A DNA stretch of 64,000 nucleotides from Nemertoderma westbladi (taxonomy: Eukaryota > Xenacoelomorpha > Nemertodermatida > Nemertodermatidae): contig JAUCBJ010003313.1 of NCBI GenBank assembly GCA_032718475.1, forward strand, positions 1 to 64,000, in the 5' to 3' direction. Below the pieces are notes generated by a model. That model saw only the letters and a program-made list of their open reading frames with translations. It searched no databases and was not told the DNA's origin. The position numbers and the translations under genes were made by a program. Position 1 is the stretch's first letter, and the number at the start of each line of letters is the position of its first letter. This document shows positions 43,607-59,200 of this stretch, piece after piece.

Positions 43607-44213
43607 GTACACCCGTAGCAGTAAACCGAGCCAGTAGTATACATGGAACTTATGGGGAGGGGTTGGTCTGTGTTAATTAATCAATTTCATAGCAAACCGG
43701 TCAAACCGGCATTTTACTAATAAAAGTGTCTTGTAATTATTAATATACACACATATATAAAATATAAATATGCAATAAACAAAATATGGCACAAATTATA
43801 GCGAAATTGTTCCAGAATTGTTGAAGGGAGTGGGACACCTTGTTTCCTAGTTTGTTGGAAACCACATCTGTTTATTACCGGTTCAGTTGTTTTTGTTGCA
43901 TCACTGCCTGTTTTGGGATTATATATAGGGAAGTGAGTCTGTAACACGTTCATTATTCAGTGGTAAGCAATGTGAAGTCGTGACTAGGTCATTGTTGCAT
44001 GCAATGATACTTGATACATGGTCGCCATCTGGACTATTCATTCGAATTATTTCGCTTTGATTTTTCAGGGCTGCCAGCTGTATCTCTTTGCAGAGGTTGC
44101 CAGCTGTATCTCTTTGTAGAGGTTGCCATGGCGATGGTGGTGGTGAAGTCCAACTTATTATTATGATTCAAGATTAAAATTAAAATATTTTGCTTATATT
44201 TTCTTTGCTGCAG
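43607..44213. other. CNBD gene intron
   Basis: Bounded by the donor at 43607 and the acceptor TTTGCTGCAG at 44213. It contains a short tandem repeat (about 44068-44125: GCCAGCTGTATCTCTTTG twice). Confidence 0.6.
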
Positions 44214-44376
44214 AATTTCCTTCCACATGTTGCAAGCTCAGATCCGCGAGGAGGGGCGGAAGAAGCGGGAGCTGATGTTCGACGTGTCGTTGTACCGGGC
44301 GAGGAAGGAAGCCCAGCTGCCACCGAAGGCGAGGGAGATACTGTCGATATCGCCAGGGTCGAGGTCCAAGGACGAG
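44214..44376 (+). CDS. CNBD gene, exon 2 in window
   Basis: Follows the acceptor TGCAG and ends before GTGCGT. In the phase set by the previous exon it reads ISFHMLQAQIREEGRKKREL, then FDVSLYRARKEAQLPPKARE and ILSISPGSRSKDE. The FD.S.Y.A..E...P..AR.ILS..P..R pattern is conserved just before the binding domain in CNBD2-type proteins. It ends in phase 0. Confidence 0.75.
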
Positions 44377-45526
44377 GTGCGTCAATAGTCTGTGATAGGG
44401 GATAAGTATAAGTTATTTACACATTACGTCACGTTGTGTGGATAACGAACACACGGAATTCACATTGTCTAATGATTATGGGTATGGATAACGAACACAC
44501 GGAATTCACATTGTCTAATGATTATGGGCCTGTCTATAGAGTGGAAACACTAGTAACTTGATCATTATTTGTGAACAACCCCGTCTTAGTGAAATTACCT
44601 GTATTTTTCAAATCACTCTTCCACTAACGCATTACACATCCATACAGTATTGTTTTATGGGCTTAATGTCCTAATTCTACGTTGGTTTCTTTCCAATATT
44701 ACATAGTTTTCGCACCAAATATACTTTTTTACCGCCCCAAAACGATAGCCCCAAATTTAATGTTTCTGTAAGCAATATACATTAAAGCTACGTCTAAATA
44801 TATATTTCTTTCCCAGATTACAAACATTTCGCACCAAAATATTTAAATTCGTCACAAAATATTTTTTATACTGTATATTATTATATGTATTTTTATATTA
44901 GTAATTGTTAACAACATCGTTTATTGTTTTGGTTAGAAAAAGCCGTCTCTGTAACGTGCTACTTTCCCTCACAATTGGTAACAACATAGTTTATTGTTTT
45001 GATTAGAAAACGCCGTCTCTTTAACCTGCTCCTTTCCCTCATTTGGTAACAACATCGTTTATTGTTTTGGTTTGAAAAATACGTATCTGTAACCTGATCC
45101 TTTCCCCGAATTGCTATAACAATATTGTTTATTGTTTTGGTAAGAAAAAGCCGTCTCTGTAACGTGCTACTTTCCCTCACAATTGGTAACAACATAGTTT
45201 ATTGTTTTGATTAGAAAAAAACCGTCTCTGTAACCTGCTCCTTTCCCTCATTTGATATTATCATTGGTTTATTTTTTTGGTTAGAAAAACCTACTCAATG
45301 GAAATAAATAACCAATTGAACAAATTTTACATCTTGGAACATTATATTATGCTTAATTAATTTAACCCGGTAAATAATGTGAAGTTTGCTGGACTGAATC
45401 ATATTTGATAGAATCTGTCTGCATCTATGTTTCATCTGTAATATAAGATTTGTAAAAAATGGAAATATTATGTTACCCATTATGATAAAATATACATTAT
45501 TCCCTAACAAACTTCCGGTATTTCAG
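44377..45526. other. CNBD gene intron with tandem repeats
   Basis: Holds a 46-bp tandem duplication (about 44438-44528; GGATAACGAACACACGGAAT) and a five-unit array at about 44905-45290. The array unit carries GTTTATTGTTTTGGTTAGAA, GCCGTCTCTGTAACCTGCTC and TTTCCCTC, and is related to the dispersed poly-G repeat. Confidence 0.7.
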
Positions 45527-45658
45527 ATAAACTTGACGATAAGAGCTTTACAGACGACGTGTGAAGCCTTCGCAGAGTTTCCGGTGAGAATGCAGGAGAG
45601 TTTGGCCTCTAAAGCAATTTACAGTTGTATCCGTGGCAACAGAGTGATTATTCGACAG
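45527..45658 (+). CDS. CNBD gene, exon 3 in window
   Basis: Acceptor TATTTCAG at 45519-45526, donor GTTATT at 45659. In phase 0 it reads INLTIRALQTTCEAFAEFPV, then RMQESLASKA and SCIRGNRVIIRQ. This is the start of a cyclic-nucleotide-binding domain (helix A and first strands; V-I-R-Q before G). 132 nt, 44 codons, phase 0 at both ends. The donor is a weak GT site. Confidence 0.8.
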
Positions 45659-46065
45659 GTTATTGTTAAACTCTTTATTGTTTCAATGTGGCCCTTCCAT
45701 AACATTCTCACAAATTACCTAAACAAATATATATTATTAGGGTTGTGGTTCAATCAATATATACAATTTGTCGATTTGGATTCGGGTGGGCAGTGGGAAT
45801 TATCAGTGGGAATACAAATACGGTAGTGATTTAGAGCAAATTTTTGTAATTTAAATTTTTTGTCCATTTTTGACGTATTGTCTGATATATTTTTAGTAAT
45901 GACTTACGAAAATTTTTTTTTCTTTTGCAATGTCACAAAATTAAAAAACGATAAAACAGAGAAAAAGATACTGGTGGCTTATAATGAAACAAACCAATAA
46001 ACAAACTTCTATATCACAAGTACGCCTAAACATATAACAATATCACAATATCAATTTATGTCAAC

Positions 46066-47740
46066 GGTGATGAAATTTTCACGGTGATGAAATCTTACTC
46101 TCTGATGAAGGAGCCCAACAAGGTGCCCCCGAGGGACCCCCTCTCTTCGGAGACACGATCAACGACACCATCCACTCGTTGAAATCCGATTTTAACGTAT
46201 GGTATCTTGACGATGGTAACATGGCAGGATTGTATACCGTTGTTCTAGACGATCTGAGAACGATAATTGTGGAAGGGAAGAAACTCGGCCTCACCCTAAA
46301 CCCCTCAAAGTGCGAGCTATTTTTTCTGGGTCCAGTTTCTGACGATGATCGAGCCCGGATTCAGGAAGATTTCAATAGAGTTTGTGGAGGAAAGATCCAG
46401 TTACCTTCAGCTGACCAACTGATTATGCTAGGGGCCCCAATCGGATCCGAGGCTATAGAGTCCTGTCTGACTGACAAGATAAACGACTTGGCCTTGATTA
46501 GCGACCGGCTTCATCTCCTCGACAGCCACCATGGATTCTTCTTGCTTAGGAACTCTTTCGCAATCCCTCGCCTGTTATATTACCTCCGCTCTGCTCCATG
46601 TTTTTCGTTCCCCCAGCTTCTGGAAAGATATGACGATTCACTGCGGTCTGCATTGGTGAAAATGGCAAACGTCGGAATCAATGACAGTTCGTGGATACAG
46701 GCCTGTTTACCAGCTCGTTCAGGTGGGTTGGGCCTAAGCTCAGCCATACAGCTCGCCCCTTCTGCCTATCTGGCTTCTGCGGCAGCATGTGCTGAACTTA
46801 CTGGCTGTCTTTTCACCACCACTGCGCCTACTCCATCTCGAAACACCTTAACTGATCACGCCTATGTGCTCTGGAAGAGATCGGTGGCCACCGATTGCGA
46901 GCAACCTTCAGCGTCCTCTGTAAACATGCAGAAGACTTGGACAAACCCGATCCATGAAGAGAACCTCGCGTCACTTCGCCGCACCGCTTCTCCAAAGAAT
47001 ATCGCTCGACTAAACTCTTTAGATGACCCTGTCGCCGGTTGCTGGATAGACGCGCTACCATCGTCGTCGCTAGGTTCAAAGCTAACTGACAGTCAGCTCC
47101 GCATCTCAATCGCTACTCGACTAGGCTGTCGAGTCACAGAACAACACACATGCGCCAGATGCGATAAGGAAGTCGATACCGAAGGCCTACATGGCTTGTC
47201 CTGCCAGAGGAGCTTGGGGCGGATTCCGTGCCACACGGCGCTAAATGACATCATAAAGCGCGCACACTCCAGCTGTGGTGTTCCGTCCATCCTGGAGCCG
47301 CCAGGCCTCTGTCGAATGGACGGTAAACGCCCAGACGGCATGACCCTCATCCCTTGGTCGCGCGGTAAGTCCCTGACGTGGGACGCGATGGTTGTAGACC
47401 CTCTAGCGCCCAGCCATCTCGCTACCAGTCTATCCGCAGGAGGTCGTGTTGCCAAGGAGCAAGAAGAGACCAAATCCAGAAAGTACGAAGAACCAGTAGA
47501 CCGATGATACCTCTTCGCACCAGTAGCCTTCGAAGCCCTTGGCCGGCCAGGACCAGCAACAACCTCATTCCTGAAAGAGGTCGGCAGGAAGATTTGACAA
47601 GCAACACAGGAACCCCGGTCTCATCGATTCCTGCTGCAAAGACTCCTGATAGCCATCCTAATCGGCAACTCGGCCTCGATCCTAGGAACTGTAGACTCCA
47701 CTAACAATAGCAGCCTCTTCGACATACTTGAAGAACATTA
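46066..47740 (+). pseudogene. Ulp1-RT-type retroelement, copy B
   Basis: The frame opens mid-reverse-transcriptase, EILLSDEGAQQGAPEGPPLF (motif B), then FNVWYLDDGN (motif C) at about 46195-46220. It continues through the thumb (IMLGAPIGSEAIESC) to the C-terminal domain: HTCARCDKEVDTEGLHGLSC (C-x2-C...H-x3-C), GKRPDGMTLIPWSRGKSLTW followed by DAMVVDPLAPSHL. RPD followed after about 15 residues by D fits a restriction-like endonuclease active site. Two in-frame stops (TGA near 47505 and near 47597) truncate the C-terminal tail, which otherwise matches copy C to the end (EEH, about 47740). The 5' part, including the protease, is missing. Confidence 0.82.
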
Positions 47741-52088
<4,348 letters not shown>

Positions 52089-52578
52089 TGAACCTAGTTT
52101 GGTTTTGCTTGATTTTTAGGTTTACAATCTTATTTCAGTATTAAAAAGCGTTTGCTGTATCGGTACTGCAGTATCAATATCCAATATCAACCAATATAAA
52201 CCAGTAAGATGTATTACTATTATGTATTGCTCTTATTATTTGTGTTCATTATCCGGTTTCTTTATTTAGCAGCTTAAATTTTTAAATATATCGACCCTAA
52301 ATAAATAATCTGTGGAGTTACAAGTTATTATATGCCTGAGGGTTAGCTATGCGTAAATTAACTCTTAAAATTTAGTCACCCTCTCTTACTCTATATTCTA
52401 GAAAATTTTTTAGAAAATATACTGTAACCTGTTCTATTGTGCTTAGTTTATTGTTTTTGTTAAAATAACGTGCCACTGTAACCTGCTCCTAGTCGCCATT
52501 ACTGTTTGTAGATAATCTGATGTTGCAATTTTAATTTGTTCCCTCAATAAATAATAAATAATTAACTTATTATTTCAG
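52089..52578. repeat. Intron end with partial poly-G-family repeat
   Basis: At about 52415-52495 the blocks ACTGTAACCTGTTCTATTGT, TTAGTTTATTG and CACTGTAACCTGCTCCTAG match the element at 18806-19060 in reverse orientation. The head is missing. Confidence 0.65.
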
Positions 52579-52717
52579 GGTCGTAAGGCTGAGAATTATT
52601 ACCTGATACTAAGTGGCTCTGCTGCTGTTGATGTGTTGGATAAAGAGACAGGGATAACCTCCACAGCCGCAATGCTTTGTAAAGGAAACAGCTTCGGGGA
52701 ATTAGCATTACTGCTGG
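52579..52717 (+). CDS. CNBD gene, exon 4 in window (core of binding domain)
   Basis: Follows TTATTTCAG and ends before GTAATA at 52718. In phase 0 it reads GRKAENYYLILSGSAAV, then DKETGITSTAAML and KGNSFGELALLLG. The YLILSG strand and the GNSFGELALL phosphate-binding-cassette start are hallmark motifs of cyclic-nucleotide-binding domains; the Glu of FGE normally contacts the ribose. The exon ends in phase 1, so at least one further exon should supply the rest of the cassette (the Arg contacting the phosphate). It is not in the window. Best guess: CNBD2-like; cAMP/cGMP-dependent kinase regulators are less likely given the upstream exons. Confidence 0.85.
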
Positions 52718-53228
52718 GTAATAATCGTTTATCTGTTTAATCATTTTCTTTAAAGATTGTAAAAATAGCAACAAAACTACTGAAAGGTGTTAAAATGTCT
52801 CCGATGATGACAGGAACAGCACCGGCGGACCCATCAACATAGATCTTACGGTCATACACTACCTTCTAGTTCATCCCTGTCGTCAAGTCCAGTGTCATTC
52901 AGCAAGTGTCATCTTTAGCAGGAAACTCATTGGCTGATGTCCACCACGTCTATTCTATCCAGAAGGCAGCCACAGCACAAGGTTGTGTAGGTTGATACTG
53001 CCAGCTGAAACAATGTCCAGCAAGCTTCAAACGGCGATGTAATTCTTTTGGTATAATGTCTCTCTCTAATGTTGTGTTTTTGATTTGATTTGAAATAAAT
53101 TGTCCTCTAATATCATTAATCACGTCATTCTATTATTTAGAAAGCCTAATGTTAACTTTTGTAGTTATCCAACTAAATACTGCCGATTGATTGGCTACTG
53201 TAGATTTGTAATGAATTAAGAATTTCTG
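52718..53228. repeat. Intron start with a LINE 3' fragment
   Basis: At about 52795-53085, minus strand, the sequence reads RRLKLAGHCF and other pieces of a LINE C-terminal region, with stops and no long frame. Degenerate copies of the 39-bp unit (GATTGGCTACTGTAG at 53188, GATTGGCTACTGTTG at 53231) lie just ahead of the array. Confidence 0.6.
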
Positions 53229-56200
53229 TCTGATTGGCTACTGTTGTTTTGTTATTTTTAGGTGGTGTCCGATCTGCCACTGTAGTTTTGTTATTTTTAG
53301 GTGGTGTCCGATCTGCCACTGTAGTTTTGTTATTTTTAGGTGGTGTCCGATCTGCCACTGTAGCTTTGTTATTTTTAGGTGGTGTCCGATCTACCACTGT
53401 AGTTTTGTTATTTTTAGGTGGTGTCCGATCTGCCACTGTAGCTTTGTTATGTTTAGGTGGTGTCCGATCTACCACTGTAGTTTTGTTATTTTTAGGTGGT
53501 GTCCGATCTGCCACTGTAGCTTTGTTATTTATAGGTGGTGTCCGATCTGCCACTGTAGTTTTGTTATTTTTAGGTGGTGTCCGATCTACCACTGTAGTTT
53601 TGTTATTTTTAGGTGGTGTCCGATCTGCCACTGTAGTTTTGTTATTTTTAGGTGATGTCCGATCTGCCACTGTAGTTTTGTTATTTTTAGGTGGTGTCCG
53701 ATCTGCAACTGTAGTTTTGTTATTTCTAGGTGGTGTCCGATCTGCCACTGTAGTTTTGTTATTTTTAGGTGGTGTCCGATCTGCCACTGTAGTTTTGTTA
53801 TTTTTAGATGGTGTCCGATCTGCCACTGTGGTTTTCTTATCTTTATGTGGTGCCCGATCTGCCACTGTAGTTTTGTTATTTTTAGGTGGTGTCCGATCTG
53901 CCACTGTAGCTTTGTTATTTTTAGGTGGTGTCCGATCTGCCACTGTAGTTTTGTTATTTTTAGGTGGTGTCCGATCTGCCACTGTAGTTTTGTTATTTTT
54001 AGATGGTGTCCGATCTGCCACTGTGGTTTTCTTATCTTTATGTGGTGCCCGATCTGCCACTGTAGTTTTGTTATTTTTAGATGGTGTCCGATCTGCCACT
54101 GTGGTTTTCTTATCTTTATGTGGTGCCCGATCTGCCACTGTAGCTTTGTTATTTTTAGGTGGAGTCCGATCTGCCACTGTAGTTTTGTTATTTTTAGGTG
54201 GTGTCCAATCTGCCACTGTAGTTTTGTTATTTCAGGTGGTGTCCGATCTGCCACCGTAGTTTTGTTATTTTTAGGTAGTGTCCGATCTGCCACTGTAGTT
54301 TTCTTATATTTATGTGGTGCCCGATCTGCCACTGTAGTTTTGTTATTTTTAGGTGGTGTCCGATCTGCCACTGTAGTTTTGTTATTTTTAGGTGGTGTCC
54401 GATCTGCCACTGTAGTTTTCTTATATTTATGTGGTGCCCGATCTGCCAATGTAGTTTTGTTATTTTTAGGTGGTGTCCGATCTGCCACTGTAGTTTTGTT
54501 ATTTTTAGGTGGTGTCCAATCTGCCACTGTAGTTTTGTTATTTTTAGGTGGTGTCCGATCTGCCACTGTAGTTTTCTTATATTTATGTGGTGCCCGATCT
54601 GCCACTGTAGTTTTGTTATTTTTAGGTGGTGTCCGATCTGCCACTGTAGTTTTGTTATTTTTAGGTGGTGTCCGATCTGCCACTGTAGTTTTGTTATTTT
54701 TAGGTGGCGTCCGATCTGCCACTGTAGTTTTGTTATTTTTAGGTGGTGTCCGATCTGCCACTGTAGTTTTGTTATTCTTAGGTGGTGTCCGATCTGCCAC
54801 TGTAGTTTTGTTATTTTTAGGTGGCGTCCGATCTGCCACTGTAGTTTTGTTATTTTTAGGTGGCGTCCGATCTGCCACCGTAGTTTTGTTATCTTTATGT
54901 GGTGCCCGATCTGCCACTGTAGTTTTGTTGTTTTTAGGTGGTGTCCGATCTGCCACTGTAGTTTTGTTATCTTTATGTGGTGCCCGATCTGCCACTGTAG
55001 TTTTGTTATTTTTAGGTGGTGTCCGATCTGCCACTGTAGTTTTGTTATCTTTATGTGGTGCCCGATCTGCCACTGTAGTTTTGTTATTTTTAGGTGGTGT
55101 CCGATCTGCCACTGTAGTTTTGTTATTTTTAGGTGGTGTCCGATCTGCCACTGTAGTTTTGTTATTTTTAGGTGGTGTCCGATCTGCCACTGTAGCTTTG
55201 TTATTTTTAGGTGGTGTCCGATCTACCACTGTAGTTTTGTTATTTTTAGGAGGTGTCCAATCTGCCACTGTAGTTTTGTTATTTTTAGGTGGTGTCCGAT
55301 CTGCCACTGTAGTTTTCTTATATTTATGTGGTGCCCGATCTGCCACTGTAGTTTTGTTATTTTTAGGTGGTGTCCGATCTGCCACTGTAGTTTTGTTATT
55401 TTTAGGTGGTGTCCGATCTGCCACTGTAGTTTTGTTATTTTTAGGTGGCGTCCGATCTGCCACCGTAGTTTTGTTATTTTTAGGTGGTGTCCGATCTGCC
55501 ACTGTAGTTTTGTAATTTTTAGGTGGTGTCCGATCTGCCACTGTAGCTTTGTTATTTTTAGGTGGTGTCCGATCTGCCACTGTAGTTTTGTTATTTTTAG
55601 GTGGTGTCCGATCTACCACTGTAGTTTTGTTATTTTTAGGTGGTGTCCGATCTGCCACTGTAGTTTTGTTATTTTTAGGTGGTGTCCGATCTGCCACTGT
55701 AGTTTTGTTATTTTTAGGTGGTGTCCGATCTGCCACTGTAGTTTTGTTATTTTTAGGTGGTGTCCGATCTGCCACTGTAGTTTTGTTATTTTTAGGTGGT
55801 GTCCGATCTGTCACTATAGTTTTGTTATTTTTAGGTGGTGTCCGATCTGCCACTGTAGTTTTGATATTTTTAGGTGGCGTCCGATCTGCCACCGTAGTTT
55901 TGTTATTTTTAGGTATTGTCCGATCTGCCACTGTAGTTTTGTTATTTTTAGGTGGTGTCCGATCTGCCACTGTAGCTTTGTTATTTTTAGGTGGTGTCCG
56001 ATCTGCCACTGTAGTTTTGTTATTTTTAGGTGGTGTCCGATCTGCCACTGTAGCTTTGTTATTTTTAGGTGGTGTCCGATCTGCCACTGTAGTTTTGTTA
56101 TTTTTAGGTGGTGTCCGATCTACCACTGTAGTTTTGTTATTTTTAGGTGGTGTCCGATCTGCCACTGTAGTTTTGTTATTTTTAGGTGGTGTCCGATCTG

Positions 56201-59200
56201 CCACTGTAGTTTTGTTATTTTTAGGTGGTGTCCGATCTGCCACTGTAGTTTTGTTATTTTTAGGTGGTGTCCGATCTGCCACTGTAGTTTTGTTATTTTT
56301 AGGTGGTGTCCGATCTCCCACTGTAGTTTTGTTATTTTTAGGTGGTGTCCGATCTGCCACTGTAGTTTTGTTATTTTTAGGTGGTGTCCAATCTGCCACT
56401 GTAGTTTTGTTATTTTTAGGTGGTGTCCGATCTGCCACTGTAGGTTTGTTATTTTTAGGTGGTGTCCGATCTGCCACTGTAGTTTTGTTATTTTTAGGTG
56501 GTGTCCAATCTGCCACTGTAGTTTTGTTATCTTTATGTGGTGCCCAATCTGCCACTGTAGTTTCGTTATTTTTAGGTGGCGTCCGATCTGCCACCGTAGT
56601 TTTGTTATTTTTAGGTATTGTCCGATCTGCCACTGTAGTTTTGTTATTTTTAGGTGGTGTCCGATCTGCCACTATAGTTTTGTTATTTTTAGGTGGTGTC
56701 CGATCTGCCACTGTAGTTTTGTTATTTCAGGTGGCGTCCAATCTACCACCGTAGTTTTGTTATATTTAGGTAGTGTCCGATCTGCCACTGTAGTTTTCTT
56801 ATATTTATGTGGTGCCCGATCTGCCTCTGTAGTTTTGTTATTTTTAGGTGGTGTCCGATCTGCCACTATAGTTTTGTTATTTTTAGGTGGTGTCCGATCT
56901 GCCACTGTAGTTTTGTTATTTCAGGTGGCGTCCAATCTACCACCGTAGTTTTGTTATATTTAGGTAGTGTCCGATCTGCCACTGTAGTTTTCTTATATTT
57001 ATGTGGTGTCCGATCTGCCACTGTAGTTTTGTTATTTCAGGTGGCGTCCAATCTACCACCGTAGTTTTGTTATATTTAGGTAGTGTCCGATCTGCCACTG
57101 TAGTTTTCTTATCTTTATGTGGTGCCCGATCTGCCACTGTAGTTTTGTTATTTTTAGGTGGTGTCCGATCTGCCACTGTAGTTTTGTTATTTTTAGGTGG
57201 TGTCCGATCTGCCACTGTAGTTTTGTTATTTTTAGGTGGTGTCCGATCTGCCACTGTAGTTTTGTTATTTTTAGGTGGTGTCCGATCTGCCACTGTAGTT
57301 TTGTTATTTTTAGATGGTGTCCGATCTGCCACTGTGGTTTTCTTATCTTTATGTGGTGCCCGATCTGCCACTGTAGTTTTGTTATTTTTAGGTGGTGTCC
57401 GATCTGCCACTTTAGTTTTGTTATCTTTATGTGGTGCCCGATCTGCCACTGTAGTTTTGTTATTTTTAGGTGGTGTCCGATCTGCCACTGTAGTTTTGTT
57501 ATTTTTAGGTGGTGTCCGATCTGCCACTGTAGTTTTCTTATATTTATGTGGTGCCCGATCTGCCACTGTAGTTTTCTTATATTTATGTGGTGTCCGATCT
57601 GCCACTGTAGTTTTGTTATTTTTAGGTGGTGTCCGATCTGCCACTGTAGTTTTGTTATCTTTATGTGGTGCCCGATCTGCCACTGTAGTTTTGTTATTTT
57701 TAGGTGGTGTCCAATCTGCCACTATAGTTTTGTTATTTTTAGGTGGTGTCCGATCTGCCACTGTAGTTTTGTTATTTTTAGGTGGTGTCCGATCTGCCAC
57801 TGTAGTTTTGTTATTTTAGGTGGTGTCCGATCTGCCACTGTAGTTTTGTTATTTTTAGGTGGTGTCCGATCTGCCACTGTAGTTTTGTTATTTTTAGGTG
57901 GTGTCCGATCTGCCACTGTAGTTTTGTTATTTCAGGTGTCGTCCGATCTGCCACCGTAGTTTTGTTATATTTAGGTAGTGCCCGATCTGCCACTGTAGTT
58001 TTGTTATTTTTAGGTGGTGTCCGATCTGCCACTGTAGTTTTCTTGTATTTATGTGGTGCCCGATCTGCCACTGTAGTTTTGTTATTTTTAGGTGGTGTCC
58101 GATCTGCCACTGTAGTTTTGTTATTTTTAGGTGGTGTCCGATCTGCCACTGTAGTTTTGTTATTTTTAGGTGGTGTCCGATCTGCCACTGTAGCTTTGTT
58201 ATTTTTAGGTGGTGTCCGATCTGCCACTGTAGTTTTGTTATTTTTAGGTGGTGTCCGATCTGCCACTGTAGATTTGTTATTTTTAGATGGTGTCCGATCT
58301 GCCACTGTGGTTTTCTTATCTTTATGTGGTGCCCGATCTGCCACTGTAGTTTTGTTATTTTTAGGTGGTGTCCGATCTGCCACTGTAGTTTTGTTATTTT
58401 TAGGTGGTGTCCGATCTGCCACTGTAGTTTTGTTATTTTTAGATGGTGTCCGATCTGCCACTGTAGTTTTGTTATTTTTAGATGGTGTCCGATCTGCCAC
58501 AGTGGTTTTCTTATATTTATGTGGTGCCCGATCTGCCACTGTAGTTTTGTTATTTTTAGGTGGTGCCCGATCTGCCACTGTAGCTTTGTTATTTTTATGT
58601 GGTGCCCGATCTGCCACTGTAGTTTTGTTATTTTTAGGTGGTGTCCGATCTACCACTGTAGTTTTGTTATTTTTAGGTGGTGTCCGATCTGCCACTGTAG
58701 TTTTGTTATTTTTAGGTGGTGTCCGATCTGCCACTGTAGTTTTGTTATTTTTAGGTGGTGTCCGATCTGCCACTGTAGTTTTGTTATTTTTAGATGGTGT
58801 CCGATCTGCCACTGTGGTTTTCTTATCTTTATGTGGTGCCCGATCTGCCACTGTAGTTTTGTTATTTTTAGGTGGTGTCCGATCTGCCACTGTAGTTTTG
58901 TTATTTTTAGGTGGTGTCCGATCTGCCACTGTAGTTTTGTTATTTTTAGGTGGTGTCCGATCTGCCACTGTAGTTTTGTTATTTTTAGGTGGTGTCCGAT
59001 ATGCCACTGTAGTTTTGTTATTTTTAGGTGGTGTCCGATCTGCCACTGTAGTTTTGTTATTTTTAGGTGGTGTCCGATCTGCCACTGTAGTTTTGTTATT
59101 TTTAGATGGTGTCCGATCTGCCACTGTGGTTTTCTTATCTTTATGTGGTGCCCGATCTGCCACTGTAGTTTTGTTATTTTTAGGTGGTGTCCGATCTGCC

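Noticed and set aside
53586-56711. 1041-codon minus-strand ORF
   Set aside because: It is the 39-bp satellite read in a stop-free frame; equally long frames exist on the other strand and in other frames, with no start context or domain.
54312-56948. 878-codon plus-strand ORF rich in C-x2-C, looking like a zinc-finger protein
   Set aside because: Same satellite artefact. The Cys spacing is set by the 13-codon repeat and there is no His in zinc-finger position apart from the repeat itself.
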